From NCBI GenBank assembly GCA_963716215.1, contig OY970298.1, forward strand, positions 3,224,001-3,288,000: a DNA stretch of 64,000 nt, read 5' to 3'. Shown one piece after another: positions 33,658 to 41,975 of this stretch. Source of the DNA: JACVRW01 sp963716215 (GTDB taxonomy: Bacteria > Actinomycetota > Thermoleophilia > Solirubrobacterales > Thermoleophilaceae). The notes under the pieces were generated by a model. That model worked only from the letters and a program-made list of their open reading frames with translations. It did no database searches and had not been told where the DNA came from. The translations under genes and the position numbers were made by a program. Every line of letters starts with the position of its first letter. Within the stretch, counting starts at the first letter, position 1.

Positions 33658-34667
33658 CCGGCCGGCTGCAGGGCAGCCCGCTCGGCCAGAACGACCGTAC
33701 GGTCGCGCCCCGCCCGCTTCGCGGCGTACAGCGCCGAGTCGGCCACTTGGAGCAGCGCCTCGATGCTGTCGGGGGCCAGGCCCGCCGTGACCCCGGCGCT
33801 GACGGTCACCCGCGAGCGTTCGTGGTCGCCGTCCGCGAAGGCGGAGCGCACCCGCTCCGCGTAGGACTCGACCTGGCGGGCGGTGGCCCGCGGCAGCAGC
33901 GCGACGAACTCCTCTCCGCCGAGCCGCGCCACCACGTCCAGGGCACGGCTCTCGGACTGCAGCACCCTCCCGAGGCGCTCAAGTACCCGGTCGCCGGCCT
34001 CGTGGCCCCACTCGTCGTTCACCCGCTTGAAGTAGTCGATGTCGAACGACGCCGCGCCCAGGTGATAGCCCTCGCGGCTGGCGCGCTCGAGCTCGAGCGT
34101 CGCTTGCTCCTCGAACCCGCGTCGGTTGAGCACCCCCGTGAGCTTGTCGACCCGCGCCTCCTCGGCAAGCCCGGCCACGAGCTTGCGGTTGCGCTCGGAC
34201 AACGCGTAGACGACCGCGGCTACGACGCCGACGGAGACCATCACGTCCACCCAGCGATCGAACACCCCTCCCGAGTGGATCAGCGCGGCCCCCTGGACGA
34301 GGCCGATCCAGGCGACGATCAGGATGCTGGCGTCACGACCCAGGAAGTACGCGACCCACAGCACCGGCCAGATGTAGAGCAGTGCCCCGTCGCCCTGTCC
34401 GGGCGGAGTGGTGGCCACCGCGAACGCGATCAAGGCCGCCCCGATCGGTCCGAGCGCGGCCAGCGCCAGCATCGGGAGCCGCTGCCCGACCGCCAGCAGC
34501 ACGGTCACGAAGACGAAGGCCGAGATCGCCGGCACGACCGACAGGTCGGGACCTCCGGGCACGACGCCCTCCACCAGGCCGACGAACGCCGCTCCGCCGT
34601 ACATGGCGGCCGCGGTGAACACCATCTGGCGCTTTGTCGATGTGACCGATTCGGGTGAGGCGGCCAT
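33654..34667 (-). CDS. Membrane diguanylate cyclase (GGDEF domain)
   Basis: A 337-aa enzyme making c-di-GMP from two GTP. About six N-terminal hydrophobic helices (residues ~15-165) form an uncharacterised membrane sensor. The GGDEF domain has DKLTGVLNRRGFEEQ, FDIDYFKRVNDEWGHEAGD, the active-site GGEEF and an intact inhibitory site RxxD (RALD) five residues before it, and ends with LLQVADSALYAAKRAGRD. It should therefore be active and product-inhibited. ATG 34667. Confidence 0.9.
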   Translation of the reverse strand: MAASPESVTSTKRQMVFTAAAMYGGAAFVGLVEGVVPGGPDLSVVPAISAFVFVTVLLAVGQRLPMLALAALGPIGAALIAFAVATTPPGQGDGALLYIWPVLWVAYFLGRDASILIVAWIGLVQGAALIHSGGVFDRWVDVMVSVGVVAAVVYALSERNRKLVAGLAEEARVDKLTGVLNRRGFEEQATLELERASREGYHLGAASFDIDYFKRVNDEWGHEAGDRVLERLGRVLQSESRALDVVARLGGEEFVALLPRATARQVESYAERVRSAFADGDHERSRVTVSAGVTAGLAPDSIEALLQVADSALYAAKRAGRDRTVVLAERAALQPAG

Positions 34668-34738
34668 CCTCTTTGGTTTATCGAGGTGCAGCCGCCCGAC
34701 CTTGAGTCCGGGCGGAGCGAAGCTAGACTCGCGCGACT

Positions 34739-35110
34739 ATGGACTTCAAGCTCGAGCTGGTGCAGGTGCCGGTCTCGGACGTGGACCGCGCGAAGGCGTT
34801 CTACACCGACCAGGCCGGCTTCAACGCGGACCACGACCACCGGGTCAGCGACGAGATCCGCTTCGTCCAGCTGACCCCACCCGGGTCGGCCTGCTCGATC
34901 GCCATCGGCACCGGGCTCAGCGAGGCGGCGCCGGGCTCGGTGGGAGGCCTGCAGCTCGTGGTCAGCGACGCGCACGCCGCCCGCGCGGAGCTAGCGGAGC
35001 GCGGGGTCGAGGTGAGCGAGGTGCAGGACTTCCCCTGGGGCTCGTTCGTGTTCTTCAGCGACCCCGACGGCAACGGCTGGGCCGTTCAGGAAATTCCGAC
35101 GCCCGCCTAA
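34739..35110 (+). CDS. VOC (glyoxalase/bleomycin resistance) family protein
   Basis: A 123-aa protein with two paired beta-alpha-beta-beta-beta units. Seen: LELVQVPVSDVDRAKAFYTD at the N-terminus, GLQLVVSDAHAARAELAERG in the second half and SFVFFSDPDGNGWAVQEIP at the end, where the Glu is a usual metal ligand. Substrate unknown. The final CTAA serves as stop for this gene (TAA) and for the convergent gene (TAG on the other strand). Confidence 0.82.
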   Translation: MDFKLELVQVPVSDVDRAKAFYTDQAGFNADHDHRVSDEIRFVQLTPPGSACSIAIGTGLSEAAPGSVGGLQLVVSDAHAARAELAERGVEVSEVQDFPWGSFVFFSDPDGNGWAVQEIPTPA

Positions 35111-36054
35111 GGCAACGCGTCGGGCGACTCGACGATCGCGGACTCGAGGTCGGCGCTGCCGCCGAGCCCGTCGTTCTCGCCGAGCAGCTCGTAGGTCTTC
35201 GGATCGAAGACGAGCACGCTCTCACCGCCGGCGCCGTCGAAGGCAACGCCCACTCCCCCGCGACCAGCCACGTCGCGCACGTCCTGGATCAGCTCGATGC
35301 CGGGGATCAGCGCAGCGGCGCGCAGGATCGCCGCCCGCAGGTCGGCGGGAATCGGGTTGTCGCGCAGCAGGTCGCCGGCGATCACGAACGTCTCCTCGTC
35401 CACCCCGTTGCCGCACTCGCACTCCACCGCCGCGTCGTGCATGCGCCGGTAGAGCGCCTCGGGATCGCGTGGCAGAGCGAGCAGCTGCGCGTAGGTGACG
35501 GCCTTGGCGCCGTCGTAGAACGGCGGCCTGCCGGGCGCTCGCACGCGGTGCTCGGCCGGCCCGGTCGGCACCGGGCGCCCGGCCTCCTCCCAGCGCTGGC
35601 GGTCTCGTGGACCCGGGAACCGCGGCTCTCCGTCCTGGCGAATGCGCCAGTGCCGCGCCCCGTCGACGCCCACCCAGTCCTCGCGCACCTGAGGCTGGAT
35701 GATCGCGTAGCGGTCCCCGACGTACGTCGGCCACTGGGTCCGCCGGCGCACGTACCAGTACTCGCCTGAGCGCAGCGGACGTGCCGGCGCGCCGACCTGG
35801 GCGGCGGCTGCCTGACGGAGCGTCCCGGCGGCGCTGGCCGACTGCGTGCCGAGCTGGCTGTCGTCCTTGGACGGGACGATCAGGGCGGCAGCCGTCGCGG
35901 CCGCCACGAGGCCGGCGGCCACCGCCGCCCGCGGAGCCCAGCGCGGCCGGCGCGGCTCGCCACGCCGCCAGGCCCGCTCGGCGCGGGCGCTGGCCGCGGC
36001 ACTCGGCTCCGGCATCTCGGAGCGGAAGGAACGGATCAGGTCGAGCTCATTCAT
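35107..36054 (-). CDS. CU044_5270-type membrane protein, partner of an ECF sigma factor
   Basis: A 315-aa protein with a cytosolic N-terminus (~45 residues, Arg-rich), one membrane helix (AAVAAGLVAAATAAALIV) and an extracytoplasmic domain (SGEYWYVRRRTQWPTYVGD, RPPFYDGAKAVTYAQLLALP, PADLRAAILRAAALIPGIE). This layout matches the actinobacterial CU044_5270 family that is nearly always encoded after an ECF sigma gene and is assumed to act as its anti-sigma factor. ATG 36054 lies 5 bp inside the end of the sigma gene, an 8-bp overlap. Confidence 0.75.
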   Translation of the reverse strand: MNELDLIRSFRSEMPEPSAAASARAERAWRRGEPRRPRWAPRAAVAAGLVAAATAAALIVPSKDDSQLGTQSASAAGTLRQAAAAQVGAPARPLRSGEYWYVRRRTQWPTYVGDRYAIIQPQVREDWVGVDGARHWRIRQDGEPRFPGPRDRQRWEEAGRPVPTGPAEHRVRAPGRPPFYDGAKAVTYAQLLALPRDPEALYRRMHDAAVECECGNGVDEETFVIAGDLLRDNPIPADLRAAILRAAALIPGIELIQDVRDVAGRGGVGVAFDGAGGESVLVFDPKTYELLGENDGLGGSADLESAIVESPDALP

Positions 36055-36652
36055 CGGCGGGCCTCAACGGGTCGAGCTCGCCGGCGGTGGCGAGCGATTG
36101 GCGCACGCGCTGACGCGCGCGGTGAAGGCGGGACTTGACGGTGCCGAGCGAGATCGACAGCGCCGTCGCGATCTCGGGATAGCCGAGCTCCTCCCACGCG
36201 TGCAGCAGCAGCACGTCGCGCTCGTCGCGCGAGAGGGTCGCCAGCGCGGCGGCGAGCGCCGGGCCGGCGCTCGCCGCGTGGGCCTGATCGGTGGCCCGCT
36301 GCTCGTGGGAAGGGGCGGCGGGATCGACCCCGGTGCGCGCGTAAGCCCGCAGCTCGCGCTGCTCGCGGCGCCAGTGCCGATGGGCCAGTTTGGTGGCGAT
36401 CCCGAACAGCCACGGACCGGCGTCCTCGAAGGAGCCGTCGTAGCGGCGGCGCTTGGCGAAGGCGATCGCGAAGGCCTCCGCGGCCAGCTCGTCGGCCATG
36501 TCCATGCCGAGGCGCCGCGCGAGGTAGCGGTGCACCGCCGGGTGGTGGCGCTCGAACACCGCCGTGAATGCCGAGGGCGTCTCGAGCGACGCGGCGATGG
36601 CGCTCGCGTCGGTGAGGGCCGGCGGCTGGGCTTGCGCGAGCGCCAAGTTCAC
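36047..36652 (-). CDS. ECF (group 4) RNA polymerase sigma factor
   Basis: A 201-aa sigma factor. Region 2: FTAVFERHHPAVHRYLARRL and the -10-reading AFAIAFAKRRRYDG, DAGPWLFGIATKLAHRHWRR. Region 4: ATLSRDERDVLLLHAWEELGY, PEIATALSISLGTVKSRLHRARQRVR, a complete HTH. GTG start at 36652 is the one that keeps the preceding region short and lies 81 bp from the divergent metallophosphoesterase; there is no close ATG. It overlaps its probable anti-sigma partner. Regulon unknown. Confidence 0.88.
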   Translation of the reverse strand: MNLALAQAQPPALTDASAIAASLETPSAFTAVFERHHPAVHRYLARRLGMDMADELAAEAFAIAFAKRRRYDGSFEDAGPWLFGIATKLAHRHWRREQRELRAYARTGVDPAAPSHEQRATDQAHAASAGPALAAALATLSRDERDVLLLHAWEELGYPEIATALSISLGTVKSRLHRARQRVRQSLATAGELDPLRPADE

Positions 36653-36733
36653 ACCCCTACTCTCCCGCAGGGCGCGCTGCGGTTCTCGGAAGGGCGAGCA
36701 GGGGCGGCGGCGTCGGCCGCCAAAGTAACCGGG

Positions 36734-37762
36734 ATGCGCACCTTGGTGGTATCGGACTTTCATCTGGGCGCGCGCCTGCAGCGCGACGTGCTGCTCAGCC
36801 CGGCGGCGCTGGACGCCCTGCTCGGCGCGCTCGACGGCGTGGACCGCCTCGTGCTGCTGGGCGACGTGGTCGAGCTGCTCGAGGGGCGTCCCACGCAGGC
36901 GATGGAGGTTGCCGAGCCGATCCTGCGCGCGGTCGGCGCCCGCCTCGCCCGCGGCACGGAGGTGATCGTCGTCCCGGGCAACCACGACGCCGCGCTGGTC
37001 CAGCCCTGGCTGCGCGCGAACGGAGTTCCGGGCGCGGTCGACGCCGAGCTTCCCGCCGACGCCACGCCCGTGCTCGCCCGCCTGACCTCCTGGCTCGCTC
37101 CGGCCGACGTGCGCGTCCGCTACCCGGGCGTGTGGCTCTCGGAGCGGGTCTGGGCCACCCACGGCCACTACCTCGACCGGCACCTGCTGCCGGAGTCCGC
37201 CTTCGGCGTGGCGCGCGGGCTACTCGGCCGGCTGCCGCACGACGGCGCCGGGCCGGTCGACTACGAGCGCGCCGGCGGACCGTCCCTGACGCGCCTCGAG
37301 GCGCTGCTCACCCGCTGGCTGCCGCGCCCGCTGGCCGGGCTGGCGGACGACCTGGCCGAGCTGGTGCGCGCGGCGACGATGCCGCGCGCCGCGCCGCGCC
37401 GGCTGCTGCGGCGCGGCATGTCGCCGCTCACCGCGAGCCTGCTGGGCGTGCAGGTGCGGCGGGCCAGCCTGCCCGCGCTCGCGCGGGTGGTGCACCGGCT
37501 CGGAGTGGACGCCGACTGGGTCGTGTTCGGCCACGTGCACCGCTTCGGGCCGCTCCCCGGCGACGACCCGCAGGTGTGGCTCGGCCCGGGCGGGCGGCCG
37601 CGCATGGTGAACACCGGCAGTTGGGTCTACGAGCCACTGCTGGTGCACCACACGACCCCGCCCCACCCCTACTGGCCCGGCGGCGCGGTCGTGCTGGAGG
37701 ACGACGGCGAGCCGCGGCCGCTTGGGCTGCTGGACCACCTGAGCGCCGCGGCGCTCCATTGA
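36734..37762 (+). CDS. Calcineurin-type metallophosphoesterase
   Basis: A 342-aa dimetal phosphoesterase. All family motifs are visible in order: SDFHLG (~residue 7), LLGDVVELLEG (~44), PGNHDAALV (~78), THGHYLDRHL (~141) and VFGHVHRFGPLP (~262). The middle insert (residues ~155-245) is helical and Arg/Pro/Leu-rich, larger than in UDP-2,3-diacylglucosamine hydrolases. Substrate unknown. ATG 36734. Confidence 0.85.
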   Translation: MRTLVVSDFHLGARLQRDVLLSPAALDALLGALDGVDRLVLLGDVVELLEGRPTQAMEVAEPILRAVGARLARGTEVIVVPGNHDAALVQPWLRANGVPGAVDAELPADATPVLARLTSWLAPADVRVRYPGVWLSERVWATHGHYLDRHLLPESAFGVARGLLGRLPHDGAGPVDYERAGGPSLTRLEALLTRWLPRPLAGLADDLAELVRAATMPRAAPRRLLRRGMSPLTASLLGVQVRRASLPALARVVHRLGVDADWVVFGHVHRFGPLPGDDPQVWLGPGGRPRMVNTGSWVYEPLLVHHTTPPHPYWPGGAVVLEDDGEPRPLGLLDHLSAAALH

Positions 37763-37775
37763 GCCGCCGAGCGGC

Positions 37776-38111
37776 CTAGCGGCGCGAGATCGCCGAGAGC
37801 GGCACGGTGGAGCTGGTCCCGCTCCTGAGCCAGCGCACCGTCGCGGTGCCGGCGCGGGAGTCGACCGCCTGTACCTTGCCGAGCTCGCCCGTGGACTTCT
37901 TGCGCACGTGCCCGGGCGGGAGGGCGGTGGCGGTGCGCTCGGGCTCGCGCTTGGGTCGCGGCGGTCGCGGGGCTACGCGCGGCTGGGCGGGCTCGCGCTT
38001 GGGGCGCTCGCCCCTGTCAGCAGGCTCCGGACGCTGCTGGGCCTTCTCAAGCGGCACGACGTTCGCGCCGGTGCCCTTCGTCTCCGTGTCGAGTACCCAG
38101 ACCTTTCCCAT
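37776..38111 (-). CDS. Small basic protein with conserved KVWVLDTETKGTGA-type start, function unknown
   Basis: A 111-aa protein. Start ATG 38111 gives MGKVWVLDTETKGTGANVVP, a compact conserved-looking N-terminus; then a Pro/Arg/Lys-rich disordered middle (KREPAQPRVAPRPPRPKREP) and a small C-terminal strand region (TGELGKVQAVDSRAGTATV) like an SH3-type barrel. Three codons upstream the frame has a TTG in TTGACA. The name of the family is not known to me. It could bind nucleic acid or membrane lipid by charge. Confidence 0.55.
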   Translation of the reverse strand: MGKVWVLDTETKGTGANVVPLEKAQQRPEPADRGERPKREPAQPRVAPRPPRPKREPERTATALPPGHVRKKSTGELGKVQAVDSRAGTATVRWLRSGTSSTVPLSAISRR

Positions 38112-38219
38112 AACCACTGTCAACTATAGAAGCGCCGCGCGGCGCCCCGAAGGACGCTGCCCGCGCGCGGCGAAAGAACTACAGCCGCGCGTGGGCAGCA
38201 GCCGCGCGCGGTCCGCGCG

Positions 38220-40046
38220 ATGGCTACCGAGCAGGACACGAGCAACGACGCGGGCGTCCGCCCGCAGACGCCGGCGGCTCGCCGTCGCAACCCCGCCGCG
38301 GCTCATGAGCGCACCGCCGAGGAACGCGACCGCCTCCGCGAGGAGTCCCGCGCCCGCCGGCGCGCCCGCGCCGCGGGCGAGCTGGTCGAGCCGGAGCCCT
38401 CCGAGATCAGCCTCCGGCGCATGTCCGACGAGGAGCGCGCGGAGAGCGCTCCGCCGCCGAGCCGCGCGCTGCCCTGGGTGCGCCCGCAGGCGCCGCCGGC
38501 CGCCCCCTCGCCCCCCGCCGACCGCCCCGCGCCCTCCACCCCCGCCGGCCGGGTGGCCGCCGGTGCGCCCCAGCCGCCCGCGACCGAGGAACCGCCGCCC
38601 GCACCGCCAGTCGAACAGGCGGCCGCACCTCCCCGTCCGCCCGCCCTCACGATCGGGCTGCCCCAGCTTCCCCGGCTGCCCCGCCTGCCCGAGCTGCCCC
38701 GCCGCCTGCCCCAGCTGCCCCGCCTGCCCGAGCTGCCCCGGCTCCCCGAAGGCGCGCGCGAGCGCACGGCAGTCCTGCTCGGCATCGCGTCGGCGATCGG
38801 CATCGTCATCTGCGTCGGAGCCATGCTCGGCTCCGGCAGCCTGCCCGGTGTCGGTGGCAGCGACGGCATGCGCGCCGAGGCGTCGGATCGCGTCGTCGCT
38901 CCGGGTGGCTGGATCACGCTGAACGGCGAGCAGGCACCGAAGAGCACCGAGCTGGTGCTCGAATCCCGCTCGCGCGGCGGTCGCTGGCACGCCTTCGGCA
39001 AGCCCACCGCCTCCGACTCCGACGGCGACTTCGACCTCCGGGGCCGCGTCCTGGAGCGCCCCGGCCGCGTGCTGGTCCGCGCCCGTGTCCCCGGCGCGGC
39101 CGCCGTGACCGCCCCGGTGGCCGTAACCGTGAGGCCGCTGCGGATGGCCTCCGTCGGCGACATCAACCTCGGCGACGTTCCCGGCGACGCCATCGAGGCC
39201 AACGGCGCGGCCTATCCGTGGCAGGGCACCGGCAAGGCGCTCAAGTCCGCCGACCTCGCCTTCGGCAACCTCGAGTCCGCCATCTCCACCCGCGGCAAGC
39301 CCTTCCCCAAGCAGTACAACTTCCGCGGCACCCCGGCCGCGCTGGCGGGCCTGCGTCGCCACTCCGGCATCGACGTCCTCAACCTCGCCAACAACCATGT
39401 CGGCGACTACGGCGCGGCCGCCACGCTCGACACGGTCCGCGGCGTGGAACAGCTCGGCATGAAGGCAGTCGGCGCCGGCCCGAACCTCAGACGCGCGCTC
39501 GCGCCCCAGGTGGTCACGCGGCTCGGCCTGCGCGTAGCGTTCGTGGGCTTCTCCGAGATCGCGCCGATGGAGTTCGCCGCCGGCCCCGGCAAGCCGGGCA
39601 CCGCCTGGGCCAACCCCGAGCAGATCGCCTCCGCCGTCCACGCCGCCCGTCGCGAGGCCGACATCGTGGTCGCCACCTTCCACTGGGGCATCGAGAAGCA
39701 GACGCTCGAGTCCGCCCGGCAGCGCGAGCTCGCCGACGTGGCCGTGCGCGCCGGAGCGCAGGTCGTGATCGGAGCGCATCCGCACACCCTGCAGCCCGTG
39801 CGCCGTCAGGGCGGCGCGCTCGTGGCCTACTCGCTCGGCAACTTCGTGTTCGGCGCCCGCTCGCCCGACACGACCTCCACCGGCATCCTCGAGCTCGACC
39901 TGACCGCCGAGGGCGTCGCGAAGGCGCGCTGGCGCGCCGCTCGCATCGCCGGCGGCCGCCCGCTGCTCGAGCGCCGGGCCCCGCGCCGCGTGCCGCTGCG
40001 CGACAGCGTCAGGATGGAAGCCGGCGTGAACCTGCCCGAGCTCTGA
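38220..40046 (+). CDS. CapA-family protein with long disordered N-terminus and one membrane helix
   Basis: A 608-aa protein. Residues 1-180 are cytosolic and low complexity, ending in a Leu-Pro rich stretch of LPRLPELPRRLPQLP type. A membrane helix (LLGIASAIGIVICVGAMLG) follows at ~185-205, then an Ig-like region (~215-300) and a CapA/PgsA metallophosphatase-like domain (~305-600) with VGDINLGD, FGNLESAI, NLANNHVGDYG, FHWGIEKQ and IGAHPHTLQPV. CapA proteins take part in poly-gamma-glutamate or capsule production; without capB/capC nearby the true role is open. ATG 38220. Confidence 0.8.
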   Translation: MATEQDTSNDAGVRPQTPAARRRNPAAAHERTAEERDRLREESRARRRARAAGELVEPEPSEISLRRMSDEERAESAPPPSRALPWVRPQAPPAAPSPPADRPAPSTPAGRVAAGAPQPPATEEPPPAPPVEQAAAPPRPPALTIGLPQLPRLPRLPELPRRLPQLPRLPELPRLPEGARERTAVLLGIASAIGIVICVGAMLGSGSLPGVGGSDGMRAEASDRVVAPGGWITLNGEQAPKSTELVLESRSRGGRWHAFGKPTASDSDGDFDLRGRVLERPGRVLVRARVPGAAAVTAPVAVTVRPLRMASVGDINLGDVPGDAIEANGAAYPWQGTGKALKSADLAFGNLESAISTRGKPFPKQYNFRGTPAALAGLRRHSGIDVLNLANNHVGDYGAAATLDTVRGVEQLGMKAVGAGPNLRRALAPQVVTRLGLRVAFVGFSEIAPMEFAAGPGKPGTAWANPEQIASAVHAARREADIVVATFHWGIEKQTLESARQRELADVAVRAGAQVVIGAHPHTLQPVRRQGGALVAYSLGNFVFGARSPDTTSTGILELDLTAEGVAKARWRAARIAGGRPLLERRAPRRVPLRDSVRMEAGVNLPEL

Positions 40047-40129
40047 GCACGGGCCTACGGAAAACCGAACCGGCGGACACGGGCTAGCCGCCTGTGCAGC
40101 CGCCGGTCGCGCTGAAATGCTCCCGCTCG

Positions 40130-40441
40130 ATGACCACGCGCGAGCACACCAGCGAGCTGCACGAGTGTCTCAACTGCGGGTCCGAGCTCGTCCACCCCGT
40201 CGAGTGGGAGCCGAGCGGCCCAGAGTCCTGGTCGGTGCTGCTGCGCTGCCCGGAGTGCGAGGTCCACCGCCTCGGCGTGTTCGACCAGCCCACGCTGGAC
40301 GCCTTCGACCGCGAGCTCGAACGTGGTGACGTGATGCTGGTCGACGCCTATCTCGAGCTCGTGCGCGAGAACATGGCCGTCGACGTTGACCGCTTCGCCC
40401 ACGCCCTGGAGGCGGGGGCGATCCTGCCCGAGGACTTCTAG
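40130..40441 (+). CDS. Small zinc-ribbon protein of unknown function
   Basis: A 103-aa protein. A treble-like pair CLNCGSELVHP (~residue 12) and LRCPECEVHR (~40) makes a zinc ribbon. After it come two helices (QPTLDAFDRELERGDVMLVD, VDRFAHALEAGAI). ATG 40130 is preferred over an upstream in-frame start because it begins right before the conserved part. I recall similar ~100-aa proteins in other actinobacteria but know no function. Last four bases (CTAG) are shared with the convergent VOC gene. Confidence 0.6.
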   Translation: MTTREHTSELHECLNCGSELVHPVEWEPSGPESWSVLLRCPECEVHRLGVFDQPTLDAFDRELERGDVMLVDAYLELVRENMAVDVDRFAHALEAGAILPEDF

Positions 40442-41313
40442 GCCAGCACGGCGACCGCGTTGTTCCAAGGGTCGCGCGCGAGCAGGCCGCCGGCGATGTT
40501 CTCCGCCGGCGCACCGGCGGCGGCGAGGCGCTCCCGCACCCCGCCGACGTCGGCCGGATCGGGCAGGACGATCGTCCAGTGCCGCATGCCGACCGAGCCG
40601 TCGGGCATCGGAGGCACACCCTCGCCGCGCCAGGTGTTCAGCCCGAGGTGATGGTGGTACCCGCCGGCAGCGATGAACACCGCGCTGGGGAAGCGGGTCA
40701 TGACCTCGAAGCCGATCACGTCGCGCCAGAACGCCAGCGCCCCGTCGAGGTCGCCCACGTGCAGGTGCAGGTGCCCCACGATCAGCTCGGGCGAGACGTG
40801 CGGCTGCGGCTCGGCGCCCTCGACCATCGCCATCAGCCCCTCCATGTCGAGCGGCATCGGGCCGCCGAGCACGGTCGGGTCGCCGATGTCGCCCCAGTGC
40901 TCGCGCGAGCGGTCGGACGCCAGCTCGATCCCGTTGCCGTCGGGGTCGGGCAGGTAGATCGCCTCGGAGACCTTGTGATCGGACGCCCCGCTGACCGGGG
41001 TGCGCGTGGCGATCAGCCGCTGCGCCGCGCGCGCCAATTCCAGTCGCGACGGGTGAAGCAGGGCGAAGTGGTAGAGGCCCGCGTGGCGCCCCGCCGGGCG
41101 CGCCTGCGGGTCCTCGTTGAGCACGAGCAGGTCCTCCCCGCCGGCGCCGAGCGCCCCCTCGGTGCCATCCCGGCGCAGCGGCCGCAGGCCGATGGCGGAC
41201 TCGTAGAAGGCCATCGAGCGGTCGAGGTCGGTCACGGTGAGATGGACCGGCCCGAGCCGCAGGTCGTCCGGGAGCGTGGCCCCCGGCTGGGTCGAGGCGG
41301 AGGTGCTGGTCAT
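40438..41313 (-). CDS. Two-domain VOC protein (CatE/extradiol dioxygenase-like)
   Basis: A 291-aa protein built from two VOC modules. Module 1: LGPVHLTVTDLDRSMAFYES and GLYHFALLHPSRLELARAAQ, then IYLPDPDGNGIELASD. Module 2: VGHLHLHVGDLDGALAFWRD, AGGYHHHLGLNTW and HWTIVLPDPADVGGV. His in VHLTV, LHLHV and Glu/His at the strand ends fit a metal site as in CatE (catechol-2,3-dioxygenase) annotations. Substrate not assigned. ATG 41313. Confidence 0.78.
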   Translation of the reverse strand: MTSTSASTQPGATLPDDLRLGPVHLTVTDLDRSMAFYESAIGLRPLRRDGTEGALGAGGEDLLVLNEDPQARPAGRHAGLYHFALLHPSRLELARAAQRLIATRTPVSGASDHKVSEAIYLPDPDGNGIELASDRSREHWGDIGDPTVLGGPMPLDMEGLMAMVEGAEPQPHVSPELIVGHLHLHVGDLDGALAFWRDVIGFEVMTRFPSAVFIAAGGYHHHLGLNTWRGEGVPPMPDGSVGMRHWTIVLPDPADVGGVRERLAAAGAPAENIAGGLLARDPWNNAVAVLA

Positions 41314-41340
41314 CGCCCAAGAGCCTAGAGCCGGCTTGTG

Positions 41341-41365
41341 TGACCAACACCTCACATAGGCGGCC
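41341..41365. repeat. Inverted repeat TGTGA-N8-TCACA
   Basis: TGTGACCAACACCTCACA, with perfect 5-bp arms. CRP/GlxR sites use a 6-base spacer, so this is off-consensus by two. It lies in the 117-bp gap between the divergent VOC gene and the small ORF at 41431 and may be an operator for one of them. Confidence 0.3.
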
Positions 41366-41430
41366 GCCGCTGCGACAAGGTCTTCGAGACCGGCGCCCAC
41401 GGCGCCAGCGCAACCGAAAGGCCCTCACTG

Positions 41431-41622
41431 ATGAACTACGCCGCTCCCTTCGCCTACGCCTCGCAGTCGCTCCTGCCCGACCCGTACGCCCCGGTCGTGT
41501 CCGGACATCATCAGCGCCCGGCTCGCCAGCGCCGCCGCCGCATGCGCGCGATGCTGCTGCCGAGCGCCATGCGCCCGGCCCGCCGCAGCGTGAGCGCCCC
41601 CGCGGCGCTAGCCCGCTCGTGA
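41431..41622 (+). CDS. Possible small basic protein, 63 aa
   Basis: ORF with ATG at 41431, a GAAAGG about 9-14 bp upstream, and a TGA overlapping the next ATG (TGATG at 41620-41624). The N-terminus is uncharged (NYAAPFAYASQSLLPDPYAP), the rest is Arg-rich (RPARQRRRRMRAMLLPSAM). No relatives recognised. Translational coupling to the next gene is the main support. Composition is unusual for a chance frame but not decisive. Confidence 0.35.
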   Translation: MNYAAPFAYASQSLLPDPYAPVVSGHHQRPARQRRRRMRAMLLPSAMRPARRSVSAPAALARS

Positions 41623-41933
41623 TGGGGACGGAGTCTCAGGTTCGGCCGCGCTTCGAGCGCCGCTCGACGCCGCGGCCATCGACTGTCACGCCCGGCGCGA
41701 TCCGCCCGGATCGCCTCACGATCTGGCCGACCGACGAGGGCGACTATGGCATCGACGTGCGTTGGCTCGGCCGCGAGTGCATCCTGCGCGCCGTCGTCGT
41801 GCGGCGGCTGCTCGTCGAGGCCGGCTTCGAGGCGCAACCGGACAACTCCCAGGACGGGCGCGTCTGGGGACTGCGCATCGGACCCGTGCCAGCCGACCAG
41901 GTAGCGAGGGTGATCGACTCCTACATCTGGTGA
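41622..41933 (+). CDS. Conserved-looking small protein, function unknown
   Basis: A 103-aa protein. N-terminal 30 residues are basic and disordered; the rest is a compact alpha/beta stretch: LTIWPTDEGDYGIDVRWLGR, ILRAVVVRRLLVEAGFEAQPD and WGLRIGPVPADQVARVIDSY. The C-terminal strand-helix pattern resembles a small ACT-like or ferredoxin-fold unit but I cannot name it. Start ATG 41622 (or GTG 41619). Confidence 0.5.
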   Translation: MGTESQVRPRFERRSTPRPSTVTPGAIRPDRLTIWPTDEGDYGIDVRWLGRECILRAVVVRRLLVEAGFEAQPDNSQDGRVWGLRIGPVPADQVARVIDSYIW

Positions 41934-41975
41934 CGAGCGCCGCCATGCCGGGGGGCGTAGACTCGCCGGCAGCCC

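Noticed and set aside
41341..41365. CRP/GlxR site
   Set aside because: TGTGA and TCACA arms are separated by 8 bases instead of 6, so I list it only as an inverted repeat.
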